From the NCBI RefSeq assembly GCF_022814725.1, contig NZ_CP093442.1:2852001-2916000 (forward strand): DNA of 64,000 nucleotides. The letters run 5' to 3'. The notes below the pieces were generated by a model. That model searched no databases and was not told the DNA's origin. It worked only from the letters and a program-made list of their open reading frames with translations. Every line of letters starts with the position of its first letter. Within the stretch, counting starts at the first letter, position 1. A program made the translations under genes and the position numbers. The stretch comes from Bdellovibrio reynosensis (GTDB taxonomy: Bacteria > Bdellovibrionota > Bdellovibrionia > Bdellovibrionales > Bdellovibrionaceae). Below, in pieces: positions 1 through 9,809 of this stretch.

Positions 1-661
1 CCACTGGGGAAATATCCACCGCCGTTACAAAGTGCCCTGCCGCTGCAAATAAAGCGGCATCGTGACCTTCACCGCAACCCAAAACCAGGACGCGGGAACG
101 GGAGATTTTCAGACGCGGAATCATGTCTTTTAAGGCTTCAGCGGGTTCGCCTAAATTCCAGCCGGGATTTTTTTCTTCCTCATAAATCGAAGTCCAAAAT
201 TTTTCTTTTTCGACTTCTTTTTTAGGCTGCCAGTAGTTTGGAATTTCAATCTGCTTCCCTTGAAACTCGACGTAATCGTCGCCGTATTCATCTAGCAAAT
301 TAAAGAATTCGGCTTGGGCTTTGCGCGAGAAAACAAAAGGAATTTTATTCGAAGCATATCCGTGGAAACGATCCCATTCATCAAGTGATAGGGATTCAAG
401 TTCAAACGCATAATGAACACCGTAAGGAAGGCTGATTTCCCAAGAATTATTTTTAAGGTGAACATTGGTAGCGATATAAGGTTCGTCGAAAGCTTCAACG
501 ATGACTGGTGTTGCGCCGATAGTGGAAACTAAGGTGCCACCTTCGTGAAGTTTTAAATTTTGCAGAAGTTCTTGGCCCACTAGAGGGTCTTGGATGCGAA
601 CCTCGCGGCTCAGTCCAAATCCCTCTTCATCAATTTGTACAAATTGAGTGGGAATAGGCAT
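1..661 (-). CDS. Class I SAM-dependent methyltransferase, TPMT-like, C-terminus outside the window
   Basis: Partial gene; the ATG is at 661 and about 220 codons are visible before the window edge. The first ~150 residues match no family I recognise. They are followed by PGWNLGEPAEAL and the SAM-binding motif I VLVLGCGEGHDA near residue 195, then TAVDISP (motif II acidic Asp). PGWxxG upstream of motif I is typical of the thiopurine S-methyltransferase-like family, so a small-molecule or chalcogen methyl transfer is likely but the substrate is unknown. The start overlaps the stop of the upstream gene (TAATG, 659-663), so the two are probably translationally coupled. Confident of the fold, not of the substrate. 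Confidence 0.75.
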   Translation of the reverse strand, partial: MPIPTQFVQIDEEGFGLSREVRIQDPLVGQELLQNLKLHEGGTLVSTIGATPVIVEAFDEPYIATNVHLKNNSWEISLPYGVHYAFELESLSLDEWDRFHGYASNKIPFVFSRKAQAEFFNLLDEYGDDYVEFQGKQIEIPNYWQPKKEVEKEKFWTSIYEEEKNPGWNLGEPAEALKDMIPRLKISRSRVLVLGCGEGHDAALFAAAGHFVTAVDISPV

Positions 662-1179
662 TAGTGCTCTGTTTTAGGGGCTGCTGGTGTTACAGCAGGA
701 GTGGCTGTCGGAGCAGGAGTGGCCGCTGGTGTTTCGCCAGTAGTTGCTGTTTCTGCTTCTTCAGTTTCTTCGCCCGGAGTGATAGTCGAACCTTCAGTGA
801 AAACTACGATGTCGTTAGTTGTTTTAACTGATTGCAAAGTCCATTTATCAACGTCTGAATCTTCAGATGGTTCGCGGTAAAGAACAGCTTCACCTTCGAT
901 AACTTGTTCTAACTCTTCGCCGTCTTCAGTTGGCTCAACAAATTTGTAAGCAAACGTGGCGCGCACTTTGTTGTCGCTTAAAGTTTCAGTCCAAAGTCTC
1001 ATGATTGTAAGGTCTTTAGCGTTGGGCTTTTTAGTAACCAAAGTGTTGCCGATAAGCTCAGCCAATTTCACCTGAATGCCGGAGTGCGTCTCAAATCCAA
1101 CGGCTTCTGAAGTGTGAATTACGTTCCAAGTCCATACGAGGGCGGCAACGAAAACGATGAGACTAACAATTTTCTTCAT
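661..1179 (-). CDS. Small exported or membrane-anchored hypothetical protein with Pro/Ala/Thr-rich tail
   Basis: 172 residues from the ATG at 1179, chosen because MKKIVSLIVFVAALVWTWNV is a classic signal or anchor segment and a purine-rich AGAGAGG lies upstream. An in-frame ATG at 1311 would add 44 non-signal-like residues and overlap the divergent gene at 1300. The middle is an acidic alpha/beta region without a known motif. The last ~45 residues are Glu/Thr then Pro-Ala-Thr rich (PAATPAPTATPAVTPAA), like a flexible periplasmic linker. Two-gene operon with the downstream methyltransferase (TAATG overlap). Function unknown. Confidence 0.7.
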   Translation of the reverse strand: MKKIVSLIVFVAALVWTWNVIHTSEAVGFETHSGIQVKLAELIGNTLVTKKPNAKDLTIMRLWTETLSDNKVRATFAYKFVEPTEDGEELEQVIEGEAVLYREPSEDSDVDKWTLQSVKTTNDIVVFTEGSTITPGEETEEAETATTGETPAATPAPTATPAVTPAAPKTEH

Positions 1180-1299
1180 TTCTAGAGTCCTCTCTCTATT
1201 ACTCAGTGTTCTAAAACTGACAACCTTATCCGAGCATGATATTTCGTTTTTTTCAACTATCGTGTCCGGTACTCCGATGTAGACCAGAGAGGATATCTC

Positions 1300-1932
1300 A
1301 TGAATCAGCAATGGCTGACAATCTTAATGTCAAAGGGGATTGAGCTTGAGCAAAACTTGCGACAACAGTTGCAAAGTGCAAAAGACGGTTTGAAAAGCCA
1401 GCTCGAAGAACGCGGAATTCGCTTAGGGGCCGCTGATCTGGCGGCGTTGTTAGAAGAGATTTCTCCGAAGGCCTCTCATGCTGCGCTTAGTTATGCGCTT
1501 GATATCGTAAGACCTTTTTCTGCAGGGATGGGTTTAAGAATTTCTCGTCTGTCAGACACGCAAGTTGAGATGGTCATTCCAGCTCGCACTCGCAACATGA
1601 GCGAAGAAAATGCATTGCATGAAGGTGCGCTGATCACTGCAGCGGTTGAGGCGTCTAAACTTTTGTGGATGCGACATGCGCCGATTGGTGGTTTTCAAAT
1701 CACTGTTACGCACACAGAAGCAAATTTCTTTAAAACTTGCAGTGAAGAATGCCGTCTGCGCTTGGAACTTTCCGAACAAAGCCGCGAAATTATTTTAACT
1801 CAAGTTCGGGATAACCGCGAAGCCAAGGCTGAAGCTGAAGTGAAGGTTTTTGACGAACACGAACAAGCCATCGCTGAGATCCGCTTGAATTTGAATTTTA
1901 AACACATGCCTGCGTTGAGCGGCCAAGGTTAG
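1300..1932 (+). CDS. Hotdog-fold (PaaI/DUF4442-like) thioesterase-family protein
   Basis: 210 residues. An N-terminal helical stretch of ~55 residues precedes a region resembling a single hotdog domain: strand-rich with NALHEGALITAAVEASKLLW, where PaaI-type proteins have the central hotdog helix. A GAGAGG Shine-Dalgarno precedes the ATG. It lies 5 nt upstream of the carboxyltransferase gene and is the first gene of the leucine-degradation operon, so an acyl-CoA thioesterase or acyl-CoA-binding role is plausible. The catalytic residues of a thioesterase are not obvious, so the activity is inference. Confidence 0.6.
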   Translation: MNQQWLTILMSKGIELEQNLRQQLQSAKDGLKSQLEERGIRLGAADLAALLEEISPKASHAALSYALDIVRPFSAGMGLRISRLSDTQVEMVIPARTRNMSEENALHEGALITAAVEASKLLWMRHAPIGGFQITVTHTEANFFKTCSEECRLRLELSEQSREIILTQVRDNREAKAEAEVKVFDEHEQAIAEIRLNLNFKHMPALSGQG

Positions 1933-1937
1933 AGTAA

Positions 1938-3545
1938 ATGGAAATTTTAGAAAGTCATATTGATACAGGCTCTGCTGATTTCAAAGCCAATCGCGAAGCG
2001 ATGATGAATGTTGTGAACGAATGGCGTGAGCGCGTGAACTTGGTAAAACAGGGTGGCGGAGAAGACGCGACCAAAAAACATAAAGCACGCGGTAAATTAA
2101 CCGCTCGCGAACGTATTGAAGCTTTGCTAGATAAAGGCACGGCATTTTTAGAATTCTCATCATTAGCAGCGTGGGATATGTATGAAGGCCAAGCGCCAGG
2201 AGCTGGTGTTATCACTGGTATCGGTGTTGTTCATGGCACTGAGGTTATGATTGTAGCCAACGATGCGACTGTTAAAGGGGGAACTTATTTCCCAATGACC
2301 GTGAAAAAGCATTTGCGCGCCCAAGAAGTTGCTTTTGAAAACGGTCTGCCATGTATCTATCTTGTGGATTCTGGTGGTGCTTTCTTGCCAATGCAAGCGG
2401 ATGTATTCCCTGATAGAGACCACTTTGGTCGTATTTTCTATAATCAAGCTCGCATGTCGGCGGCAAACATTCCGCAAATCGCTGTGGTCATGGGTTCATG
2501 TACCGCGGGTGGAGCCTATGTGCCAGCGATGAGTGATGAAACTGTGATCGTAAAAGAAAACGGAACTATTTTCCTAGGTGGTCCGCCATTAGTTAAAGCG
2601 GCGACCGGTGAAGTGGTTGATGCGCAAGAACTTGGTGGCGCGCAAGTGCACTGTGAAAACAGTGGTGTGACGGATCACTTTGCTGAAGACGATCAACACG
2701 CTATTGAAATCACTCGTTCCATCGTAGCGCACTTAAATCACAAGCGTGCAGTTGAATTAAAAATGATGCCGGTGGAAGAGCCGCAATTTGACAGCAAAGA
2801 AATTTACGGTGTTATCCCTAAAGACAGCCGCGTTCCATTTGATGTGCGTGAAATCATCGCGCGCGTTGTGGATGGTTCTCGCTTCCATGAATTTAAACCA
2901 TTGTTCGGAAAAACATTGGTGACAGGTTTTGCTCACATCTGGGGTATGCCTGTGGGTATCATCGCGAATAACGGAGTGTTGTTCAGCGAAAGCGCACAGA
3001 AAGCAGCGCACTTCATCGAGCTTTGTGAACAACGCGAAGTTCCTTTGATCTTCTTGCAAAACATCACTGGCTTCATGGTCGGTAAAAAATATGAAAACGA
3101 AGGTATCGCTAAGCACGGGGCAAAAATGGTTATGGCCGTTTCTAATGCCCACGTTCCAAAATTCACAGTGGTGATTGGGGGATCGTACGGTGCCGGTAAC
3201 TACGGTATGTGCGGCAGAGCCTTCCAACCTCGCCAAATGTGGATGTGGCCTAATGCTAAGATCAGCGTGATGGGCGGTGAACAAGCGGCGAACGTTTTAT
3301 TGACTGTAAAAATGGATCAGATGGCAGCGAAAAAACAAACGATGTCACCTGACGAACAAGCTGAATTCAAACGTCCGACGTTAGAGAAATACGAAAAAGA
3401 AAGCTCTTGTTATTATTCATCAGCTCGTCTGTGGGATGATGGCATTATTGATCCGGCGGACACGCGTCGTGTTCTAGCATTGGGTATTGCTGCGAGCTTA
3501 AACAAATCTTGGGGCGAAAAATCCCAAGGTGTCTTTAGGATGTAA
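1938..3545 (+). CDS. mccB: 3-Methylcrotonyl-CoA carboxylase, carboxyltransferase (beta) subunit
   Basis: 535 residues, the usual length for MCC/propionyl-CoA carboxylase beta subunits. It carries the two crotonase-like halves of the carboxyltransferase: an N-terminal half with [19 protein letters not shown] and [13 protein letters not shown], and a C-terminal half with [11 protein letters not shown] and the glycine-rich [24 protein letters not shown] and the QNITGFMVG run are typical of MCC rather than propionyl-CoA carboxylase. It transfers carboxyl from biotin to 3-methylcrotonyl-CoA in leucine breakdown. Followed after 2 nt by the methylglutaconyl-CoA hydratase, the next enzyme of the pathway, which supports the substrate assignment. 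Confidence 0.9.
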   Translation: MEILESHIDTGSADFKANREAMMNVVNEWRERVNLVKQGGGEDATKKHKARGKLTARERIEALLDKGTAFLEFSSLAAWDMYEGQAPGAGVITGIGVVHGTEVMIVANDATVKGGTYFPMTVKKHLRAQEVAFENGLPCIYLVDSGGAFLPMQADVFPDRDHFGRIFYNQARMSAANIPQIAVVMGSCTAGGAYVPAMSDETVIVKENGTIFLGGPPLVKAATGEVVDAQELGGAQVHCENSGVTDHFAEDDQHAIEITRSIVAHLNHKRAVELKMMPVEEPQFDSKEIYGVIPKDSRVPFDVREIIARVVDGSRFHEFKPLFGKTLVTGFAHIWGMPVGIIANNGVLFSESAQKAAHFIELCEQREVPLIFLQNITGFMVGKKYENEGIAKHGAKMVMAVSNAHVPKFTVVIGGSYGAGNYGMCGRAFQPRQMWMWPNAKISVMGGEQAANVLLTVKMDQMAAKKQTMSPDEQAEFKRPTLEKYEKESSCYYSSARLWDDGIIDPADTRRVLALGIAASLNKSWGEKSQGVFRM

Positions 3546-3547
3546 TT

Positions 3548-4327
3548 ATGTCTTTTGTTGTTGTTACAGAACTTAATCACGTCGCTTACGTTAAATTGCA
3601 CCGCCCTGAAGTGCGTAATGCTTTTAACCCCGAGATGATCGCTGAAATCACAAAAATTTTCCACGACCTGAACGCGCGCACTGATTTACGTGCAGTGGTA
3701 TTACAAGGGGAAGGAAAAGTCTTCTGTGCTGGGGCTGACTTGAACTGGATGAAAGAAATGGTGAACTTTTCTTTCGTCCAAAATCAGGATGACTCTTTAA
3801 AACTATTTCACATGTTTGAATCTATCGCGCACTGCACTTTGCCTGTTATCGGTTTAGTCCACGGCGCTGCTTTTGGTGGTGCTTTGGGTTTAGTGGCTGT
3901 TTGTGACGAAGTCATTGCTGAAGAGGGAACTCAGTTTTGCTTTAGTGAAGTGAAACTTGGCATTGCTCCGGCAGTGATCAGTTCATTTGTTTCTAAAAAA
4001 GCAGTTCCAGGTAAAGTCCGCCCGTTGATGCTTTCAGGCGTGGTGTTTAACCCGCATGTGGCCCATCAAGCAGGATTAGTAACCGAAGTAGTGCCGGCAG
4101 GTGAAGGTCACACGGCCGTGCAAAAAGTTTTGCATGCTTATTTGCAATGTGGACCTGAAGCTGTTCGAGCTACTAAAAAACTTTTGAACAATATCGATCA
4201 TATGACGTGGGATCAGCAGCGCAATTCCACAACGAATTTGATTGCTGAACGTCGCGCCAGCGCCGAAGGCCAAGAAGGTTTAAAGTCCTTTCTTGAAAAA
4301 CGTGAACCTTCATGGAGATCTCAATAA
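3548..4327 (+). CDS. liuC: Methylglutaconyl-CoA hydratase (enoyl-CoA hydratase family)
   Basis: 259 residues of crotonase fold. Visible are the oxyanion-hole strand FCAGADLNWM and the second motif HGAAFGGALGLVAVCD, the standard crotonase signature, followed by FSEVKLGIAPAVIS with the catalytic-region Glu. Sandwiched between the MCC subunits with a TAATG overlap into the biotin carboxylase gene, it is best read as 3-methylglutaconyl-CoA hydratase of leucine catabolism. A general enoyl-CoA hydratase is the alternative, since sequence alone separates the family poorly. Confidence 0.85.
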   Translation: MSFVVVTELNHVAYVKLHRPEVRNAFNPEMIAEITKIFHDLNARTDLRAVVLQGEGKVFCAGADLNWMKEMVNFSFVQNQDDSLKLFHMFESIAHCTLPVIGLVHGAAFGGALGLVAVCDEVIAEEGTQFCFSEVKLGIAPAVISSFVSKKAVPGKVRPLMLSGVVFNPHVAHQAGLVTEVVPAGEGHTAVQKVLHAYLQCGPEAVRATKKLLNNIDHMTWDQQRNSTTNLIAERRASAEGQEGLKSFLEKREPSWRSQ

Positions 4328-5805
4328 TGGCTAAGTTTACCCGTATCGCCGTCGCAAATCGCGGTGAAGTCGCAGTTCGTATTATTAAAGCCTGCGAAGA
4401 ATTAGGAATAGAAACAGTTCTTTTACATTCAGAAGCAGATATCAATTCGCGTGCTTACCGTATGGCGACTAAAACTATGTGCATCGGTCCAGCAGCAACG
4501 GCTGAAAGTTACTTGAACATCAAAGCTAACATTGATGGCGCCTTAGCTGGTGGAGCACAAGCTGTGCATCCTGGATTTGGTTTCCTTTCTGAAAATGCTG
4601 ACTTTGCTGAAGCAGTAACTAAAGCAGGATTGGTCTTTATTGGTCCTTCTGCGGATTCAATTCGCTCTTTAGGTGATAAAGTTCACTGTAAAGAATTAGC
4701 GAAAAAAGCCGGACTTCCTTTGGTGCCAGGTTATCAAGGTGAAAACCAAGATGTCGTTCACCTTATCACTCAAGCTGAAAAAATCGGTTTCCCGGTAATC
4801 GTAAAAGCCGCTGCTGGTGGTGGCGGTCGTGGTATGAAGTTAATCAAATCATCTGCGGAAGCGGGTGAACTGATTGAATCAGCGCAACGTGAAGCTGCAA
4901 GTGCGTTTGGTTCGCCGAAAGTTTTTCTGGAAAAATATTTGGATCGCGCTAAACACATTGAGTTCCAAGTTTTCGGTGATAGCACTGGCAACGTTCAACA
5001 TTTCTTTGACCGTGAGTGTTCTGTTCAACGTCGCCATCAAAAAATCATCGAAGAAGCAACTTCGCCTTCATTAACTGAAGATCTTCGCCGTCGTATGGGC
5101 GAAGCAGCTTGCGCCATTGCGACTTTAGGTAATTATAAAGGTGCAGGAACAGTTGAGTTCCTATTGCAAGACGGTGAATTCTATTTGCTAGAAGTAAATA
5201 CGCGTTTGCAAGTTGAACATCCAGTGACTGAAGAAGTTTTGGGTGTGGATTTAGTAAAAATGCAAATCCTAACGGCGCAGGGTGAATTCGTGCATGATCC
5301 TAAAACGATTCGCATTCCTCGCGGACATTCTATCGAATGCCGTATCTATGCTGAAAATCCTTATCTTGGTGGTGTTCCATCAACTGGGTTACTAGGAAAA
5401 GTACAATGGCCTGAGGGTCCGCGTCGCCGTTACGAATATGGTTTTGATGAAGGCGACACTATCACTCCTTACTATGATCCAATGATCGCAAAAGTGATCG
5501 TATGGGATGAAAACCGTCCACGTGCGATTCAGAAAATGATCAAGGTGTTGCAAGACTCTGTGGTTTTCGGTGTTCACACGAACATTCCATATTTGATCGA
5601 AATTCTGTCCCATAAAGAATTTGTTATGGGCACAATGACGACGCGATTTATTGAAACATATTTTAGCGAGCCGATTAAAGAGCCTGCTTTGTCAGAGCTT
5701 GATAAGAAAATCGCGGACGGCGCTTTAGCACACTTAAGAGGTGCGGGAAGTGATCAAGGAACAGTTTCCCAATCACCATGGACTTCTTACTGGAGAGGTA
5801 TCTAA
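4327..5805 (+). CDS. mccA: Biotin carboxylase subunit of acyl-CoA (3-methylcrotonyl-CoA) carboxylase
   Basis: 492 residues from the ATG at 4327, which overlaps the previous stop as TAATG; the earlier in-frame ATG at 4312 lies inside the hydratase gene. It is a complete biotin carboxylase: N-terminal RIAVANRGEVAVRIIKACEE, ATP-grasp glycine loop KAAAGGGGRGMKLI near residue 159, and EVNTRLQVEHPVTE near residue 289. It ends after the BC C-terminal domain. The BT linker and biotinyl domain of usual MCC alpha (about 650 or more residues) are missing; a biotin carrier is encoded by the next gene instead. ATP-dependent carboxylation of carrier-bound biotin. Confidence 0.9.
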   Translation: MAKFTRIAVANRGEVAVRIIKACEELGIETVLLHSEADINSRAYRMATKTMCIGPAATAESYLNIKANIDGALAGGAQAVHPGFGFLSENADFAEAVTKAGLVFIGPSADSIRSLGDKVHCKELAKKAGLPLVPGYQGENQDVVHLITQAEKIGFPVIVKAAAGGGGRGMKLIKSSAEAGELIESAQREAASAFGSPKVFLEKYLDRAKHIEFQVFGDSTGNVQHFFDRECSVQRRHQKIIEEATSPSLTEDLRRRMGEAACAIATLGNYKGAGTVEFLLQDGEFYLLEVNTRLQVEHPVTEEVLGVDLVKMQILTAQGEFVHDPKTIRIPRGHSIECRIYAENPYLGGVPSTGLLGKVQWPEGPRRRYEYGFDEGDTITPYYDPMIAKVIVWDENRPRAIQKMIKVLQDSVVFGVHTNIPYLIEILSHKEFVMGTMTTRFIETYFSEPIKEPALSELDKKIADGALAHLRGAGSDQGTVSQSPWTSYWRGI

Positions 5806-6182
5806 TGGAAATGAAAATTCGCGTAGATGGTGTAGATCACAAAGTTCAAGCTCAGCTTCTTAAAGGAACTATGTGGGTTCATTTAAACGGTAGAACTTTC
5901 ACAATTGATACGGCAGCCGGGAAAAAAGGTCGCAAAAAGGGTGGCGCTTCAGGTTCCTCTGATCAGATCGTTTCACCAATGCCAGGCAAAGTGACTAAAA
6001 TTTTAGTTAGCCCAGGGGCTAGTATTCAAGCAGGCCAATCTGTCTTAGTCATGGAAGCGATGAAGATGGAGTATACTCTAAAGGCTGATATTGCTGGTGT
6101 TATTGATTCAATTCAATGCACAGTGGGCGAACAAGTAGCCCTAGGTAAATTGTTAGTTAAGATTCAACCAGAGAAGGCATAG
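5805..6182 (+). CDS. Biotin carboxyl carrier subunit
   Basis: 125 residues from the ATG at 5805, which overlaps the biotin carboxylase stop (TAATG) and has GGAGAGG just upstream. The N-terminal ~45 residues form a small beta-rich segment; a basic Lys/Gly linker (KKGRKKGGASGSS) leads to the biotinyl domain. The biotinylation motif VMEAMKME places the modified lysine at about residue 87. The C-terminal half is a complete lipoyl/biotinyl barrel. With the separate carboxylase and carboxyltransferase genes it makes a three-polypeptide MCC. Confidence 0.9.
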   Translation: MEMKIRVDGVDHKVQAQLLKGTMWVHLNGRTFTIDTAAGKKGRKKGGASGSSDQIVSPMPGKVTKILVSPGASIQAGQSVLVMEAMKMEYTLKADIAGVIDSIQCTVGEQVALGKLLVKIQPEKA

Positions 6183-6198
6183 TTAAAAGAAAGCCTGT

Positions 6199-7140
6199 AT
6201 GAAAAACGCAGTCACGATTGTTGAAATGGGATTAAGAGATGGCTTACAAAACGAGAAAACCGTTTTGGATGCTGAAACGCGGGTGGAAATTGCCCGTCGT
6301 CTGACTAATGCAGGCGTTAAACGCCTAGAGGTCGGAGCTTTCGTTTCACCAAAGTGGGTTCCGCAAATGGCGGGAACTGCTGAAATCGTGGCACAGTCTT
6401 TTGCTTTGGTAAAGCAGGGTGTGATTCCTAAGAAAACTGAATTTTCAGTTTTAGTTCCTAATGAAAAAGGCATGCTTGATGCCATCGCCAGTGGTGTAAA
6501 AGAAGTTGCGATCTTTGCGGCTTGCTCTGAATCTTTTTCTTTAAAGAACATCAATTGTTCCATCGACGAAAGCTTTAAGCGCTTTGAGCCTGTGATGGCT
6601 TTAGCAAAGAAGCACAAAATTAAAGTTCGTGGCTATTTGTCGACATGTTTTGGCTGTCCGTTTGAAGGAAAAGTTTCTGAAGCAAAAGTGATCAAGCTTG
6701 CACAAAGAATGTATAAGCTTGGCGTGTACGAAATTTCCATTGGCGATACCATCGGTGTAGCGAACGCGGGCCAAGTTGAATTGATGTTTAAAAAACTCAA
6801 AAAAGTTGTTCCAGTTAAAAAATTAGCAGGGCATTTTCACGATACTCGTGGACAAGCCTTAGCCAACATCCTTGCTGCCTATAAGGTTGGAGTGAAAATT
6901 TTCGACACAAGTCTAGGTGGACTGGGTGGTTGCCCTTACGCTCCTGGTGCGACTGGAAACGTCGCCACAGAAGACGTGGTTTACATGTTCCACGGTATGG
7001 GAATTAAAACGGGCTTAGATCTTTCTAAGTTAGTTGATTTAAATCCGATGGTAGCTGAGAAAATTCAACATCCACTTCCCTCTAAAGTAGGCAAAGTGGG
7101 TGTTTTAAAGCCTCTGGGAAAAGTCAGCGCCCAGAATTAA
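6199..7140 (+). CDS. mvaB: Hydroxymethylglutaryl-CoA lyase
   Basis: 313 residues, the normal length. DRE-TIM barrel start VEMGLRDGLQNE, the metal- and substrate-binding GYLSTCFGCPFEG, ISIGDTIGVANAGQV, the metal-ligand HFHDTRGQ, and the C-terminal loop GGLGGCPYAPGATGN that bears the catalytic cysteine. It cleaves HMG-CoA to acetyl-CoA and acetoacetate, the last step of leucine degradation. It starts 16 nt after the biotin carrier gene and closes the operon; no isovaleryl-CoA dehydrogenase or CoA-transferase gene lies in the window. Confidence 0.93.
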   Translation: MKNAVTIVEMGLRDGLQNEKTVLDAETRVEIARRLTNAGVKRLEVGAFVSPKWVPQMAGTAEIVAQSFALVKQGVIPKKTEFSVLVPNEKGMLDAIASGVKEVAIFAACSESFSLKNINCSIDESFKRFEPVMALAKKHKIKVRGYLSTCFGCPFEGKVSEAKVIKLAQRMYKLGVYEISIGDTIGVANAGQVELMFKKLKKVVPVKKLAGHFHDTRGQALANILAAYKVGVKIFDTSLGGLGGCPYAPGATGNVATEDVVYMFHGMGIKTGLDLSKLVDLNPMVAEKIQHPLPSKVGKVGVLKPLGKVSAQN

Positions 7141-7244
7141 CCTTGGAAATTGTCTTACAGCAAAAAATGCGGCCACTGAGTCCCATTCAATACCTTTAGG
7201 GCAATTGATTTGAAAGCACCTATTCGCAGGCGTAGACTGAGTCT

Positions 7245-9779
7245 ATGGCAGAATCTTCGAATAATGGCATTGCACAAAATTATCGGACGATTTTTGAATC
7301 CAACGTTGTTGGTATCGTTCTTGGGGATCTGTCGGGTAAAATCACTGAAGCCAATTCTTACTTTTTAAATCTTATAGGCTACACCCGTGAAGAAGTTGGA
7401 AGAGGTGAGCTTTATTGGTCCAAGATCACCGTACCTGAAGATTTAGAAAAATCCGTGCAAAGAGCGCAAGAAGTTTCGGACATAAAGACATCGACCGAAC
7501 CCATTGAAAAAAGATATGTCCATAAAAACGGAACTATTATTCCTGTGTTAGTCGGTCTTAGTTATATCGATGATAACAAAATCATCGGCGTGATTTTGGA
7601 TTTAACTGCGCGCAAAAAAGCGGAAGAAGAATTAGAAAAGTCCAAACATAAGCTTGAAGAACGGGTTCAGGAACGGACTGCACAACTAAGAAGGTCAGAA
7701 GCCTTCTTCGAAGCAATTTTCGAAAACATTCCTAACATGGTTTTTGTAAAGGATGCTAAAGACCTGCGGTTCGTGCGTTTTAATAAAGCAGGCGAAGAAC
7801 TTATTGGTGTTCCGCGCACCATGATGATGGGGAAGAACGACTACGATTTCTTTCCAAAGGATCAAGCCGATTTTTTTACCTCTAAAGATAAAGATGTTTT
7901 GAAGAAAGCCCGTGTGGTTGATATCGCCGAAGAGCCGATCGAAACTAACAAAGGTACGCGCGTTCTGCACACTAAGAAGATTCCTTTGCTAAATAAAGAT
8001 GGCAGGGCGGAATACCTTTTAGGTATCTCTGAAGACATCACAGAAAAAAAAGAAACTGAATTGCAAAAAATTTCTTTAATCCAAGAACAAGCTGCGCGGC
8101 AAGCTGCCGAAGAGCGCGCCCTACAGATGAGTTTCCTATCAAGCGTCAGTGCTGCGATCTCGAAAAACTTTGATATTGATTCTGCCATTCAAGAATTCAT
8201 CAGAAAAAGTGTTGAGTTCATGTGCGATGTCTGCGTCGTTCAGGTTCTAAACGAAGAAAGAAATGATGTCGAAGTGACTTATGTTGGCGGTAAAGAACCT
8301 GCAGACGAAGAATTTATTGCTAAATGGGTAAAAGACCATCCCATGCGTTGGGATGCGCAAGTCGGTCCCGCAAATGTATTGCGTACGGGGGAATCAACGA
8401 TTGATTTCGGAACTCCGGCTAAATCCTATATAAAGGAAACCTTCAGTACTGAGGCTGCTAAGACCGAGAATGCATTTCAAGTCGCTTCAATTCTGCGCAA
8501 TGCAATCAAGATCCCTGGGCAAAGTCCTATAGGCCTTGTGTCTTATATTTCTAAAACTAAAAACTATAATCACATGGACTTGGTATTCGGCGAGGATTTA
8601 AGCAGTCGCTTAGCGTCTGCCATTGTAAATTCTAGGCTTTATCTGAAAGCTCAAGAAGCCAGTAGATCTAAAACCCTATTCCTAGCAAACATGAGCCATG
8701 AGATTCGCACACCATTAGGAGCTATGCTAGGGTACGCTGAACTTCTTAAAGAAGATAATTTCCTCGATGATCCGCAAAAAGAGTTAATTACGACGGTCCT
8801 AAGAAACGGACAGCAGCTTATGGAAATCGTCGATGAAATTTTAGATATTTCAAAAGTTGAATCAGAAAGAATTCAGATCGAAAAAATTAATTTCGATCTG
8901 CCTGATTTATTGAAGGATATTATTCAGCTTTTAAATGTTCGTGCCTTAGAAAAAGGAATAGAGCTAAAAACTCATTACCATGATCTGCCTCATTATATAA
9001 AAACGGATCCCACGCGACTTCGTCAGATTCTGATTAATCTGCTTGGTAACGCTATTAAGTTTACTGAAAAAGGTTATGTCGAACTGGAAGTTAAACCCGG
9101 AAAACACCTTATAGAATTTGTCATTAAGGATTCAGGCATCGGTATTCCTCCAAATAAGCGAACTGAATTATTTCAAGCGTTCTCTCAGGCGGAAACCTCT
9201 ACAACCCGTCGCTTTGGTGGCACGGGCCTAGGACTATATCTGTCTCGTAAATTAGCCCGCCTACTTGGTGGCGATGTCATTTTAGATAATAGCACCCTTG
9301 GCGAGGGAACTACTTTTATTGCTTCTGTTGGGTACACTGAAGTGGAAGAAGTTCATCCACCGAAAAAAGCGCCACCTAAAGGACCTATTGCAGGCCTAGA
9401 AAATATTGAAAGAATCTTGATCGTCGACGATGCCCCAGACAACCGAAATCTTTTCGTCCGCTACTTACAAAAAATGGGAATCACCTCTGATAAAATAGAA
9501 GTGGCTCAAAACGGAAAGGAAGCAGTGGAAAAATGCGGTAGTAATGAATACTCCCTTGTGCTTATGGACATTCAAATGCCTGTGATGGATGGCTTTGAGG
9601 CCGTGAAACAGCTACGTTCCCAGGGTTATGAAGGACCGGTTGTTGCTTTGACCGCCCATGCAATGAAGGGTGACGAAGAAAAGTGCTTAGCTGAAGGGTT
9701 TGATGGATATTTACAAAAACCTCTATCCCGCGATGCCTTGGCGGATCTTCTAGTAAAAACCAACAATCACTCCCATTAA
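7245..9779 (+). CDS. Hybrid sensor histidine kinase (PAS-PAS-GAF-HisKA-HATPase-REC)
   Basis: 844 residues, no membrane segment visible, so probably a soluble sensor. Order: PAS with PAC tail (about 10-130, NYRTIFESNVVGIV), short coiled coil, second PAS (about 150-270, FFEAIFENIPNMVFV), GAF-like region (about 295-470), HisKA with NMSHEIRTPLGAM (phospho-acceptor His485), HATPase with N box LINLLGNAIKFTEKG, G1 DSGIGIP and G2 GGTGLGLYLSRKL, then a receiver domain with LILVDD-like acidic pocket and phospho-acceptor Asp775 in LVLMDIQMPVMDG. No partner regulator is adjacent. Signal unknown. Confidence 0.92.
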   Translation: MAESSNNGIAQNYRTIFESNVVGIVLGDLSGKITEANSYFLNLIGYTREEVGRGELYWSKITVPEDLEKSVQRAQEVSDIKTSTEPIEKRYVHKNGTIIPVLVGLSYIDDNKIIGVILDLTARKKAEEELEKSKHKLEERVQERTAQLRRSEAFFEAIFENIPNMVFVKDAKDLRFVRFNKAGEELIGVPRTMMMGKNDYDFFPKDQADFFTSKDKDVLKKARVVDIAEEPIETNKGTRVLHTKKIPLLNKDGRAEYLLGISEDITEKKETELQKISLIQEQAARQAAEERALQMSFLSSVSAAISKNFDIDSAIQEFIRKSVEFMCDVCVVQVLNEERNDVEVTYVGGKEPADEEFIAKWVKDHPMRWDAQVGPANVLRTGESTIDFGTPAKSYIKETFSTEAAKTENAFQVASILRNAIKIPGQSPIGLVSYISKTKNYNHMDLVFGEDLSSRLASAIVNSRLYLKAQEASRSKTLFLANMSHEIRTPLGAMLGYAELLKEDNFLDDPQKELITTVLRNGQQLMEIVDEILDISKVESERIQIEKINFDLPDLLKDIIQLLNVRALEKGIELKTHYHDLPHYIKTDPTRLRQILINLLGNAIKFTEKGYVELEVKPGKHLIEFVIKDSGIGIPPNKRTELFQAFSQAETSTTRRFGGTGLGLYLSRKLARLLGGDVILDNSTLGEGTTFIASVGYTEVEEVHPPKKAPPKGPIAGLENIERILIVDDAPDNRNLFVRYLQKMGITSDKIEVAQNGKEAVEKCGSNEYSLVLMDIQMPVMDGFEAVKQLRSQGYEGPVVALTAHAMKGDEEKCLAEGFDGYLQKPLSRDALADLLVKTNNHSH

Positions 9780-9809
9780 AACAGGTCTGTCTTTTGCAAA
9801 TCACAATCA

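Noticed and set aside
2757-3284. A 175-codon frame opposite mccB
   Set aside because: It is antisense to a conserved enzyme; composition is His/Phe-rich as expected for a shadow of coding sequence.
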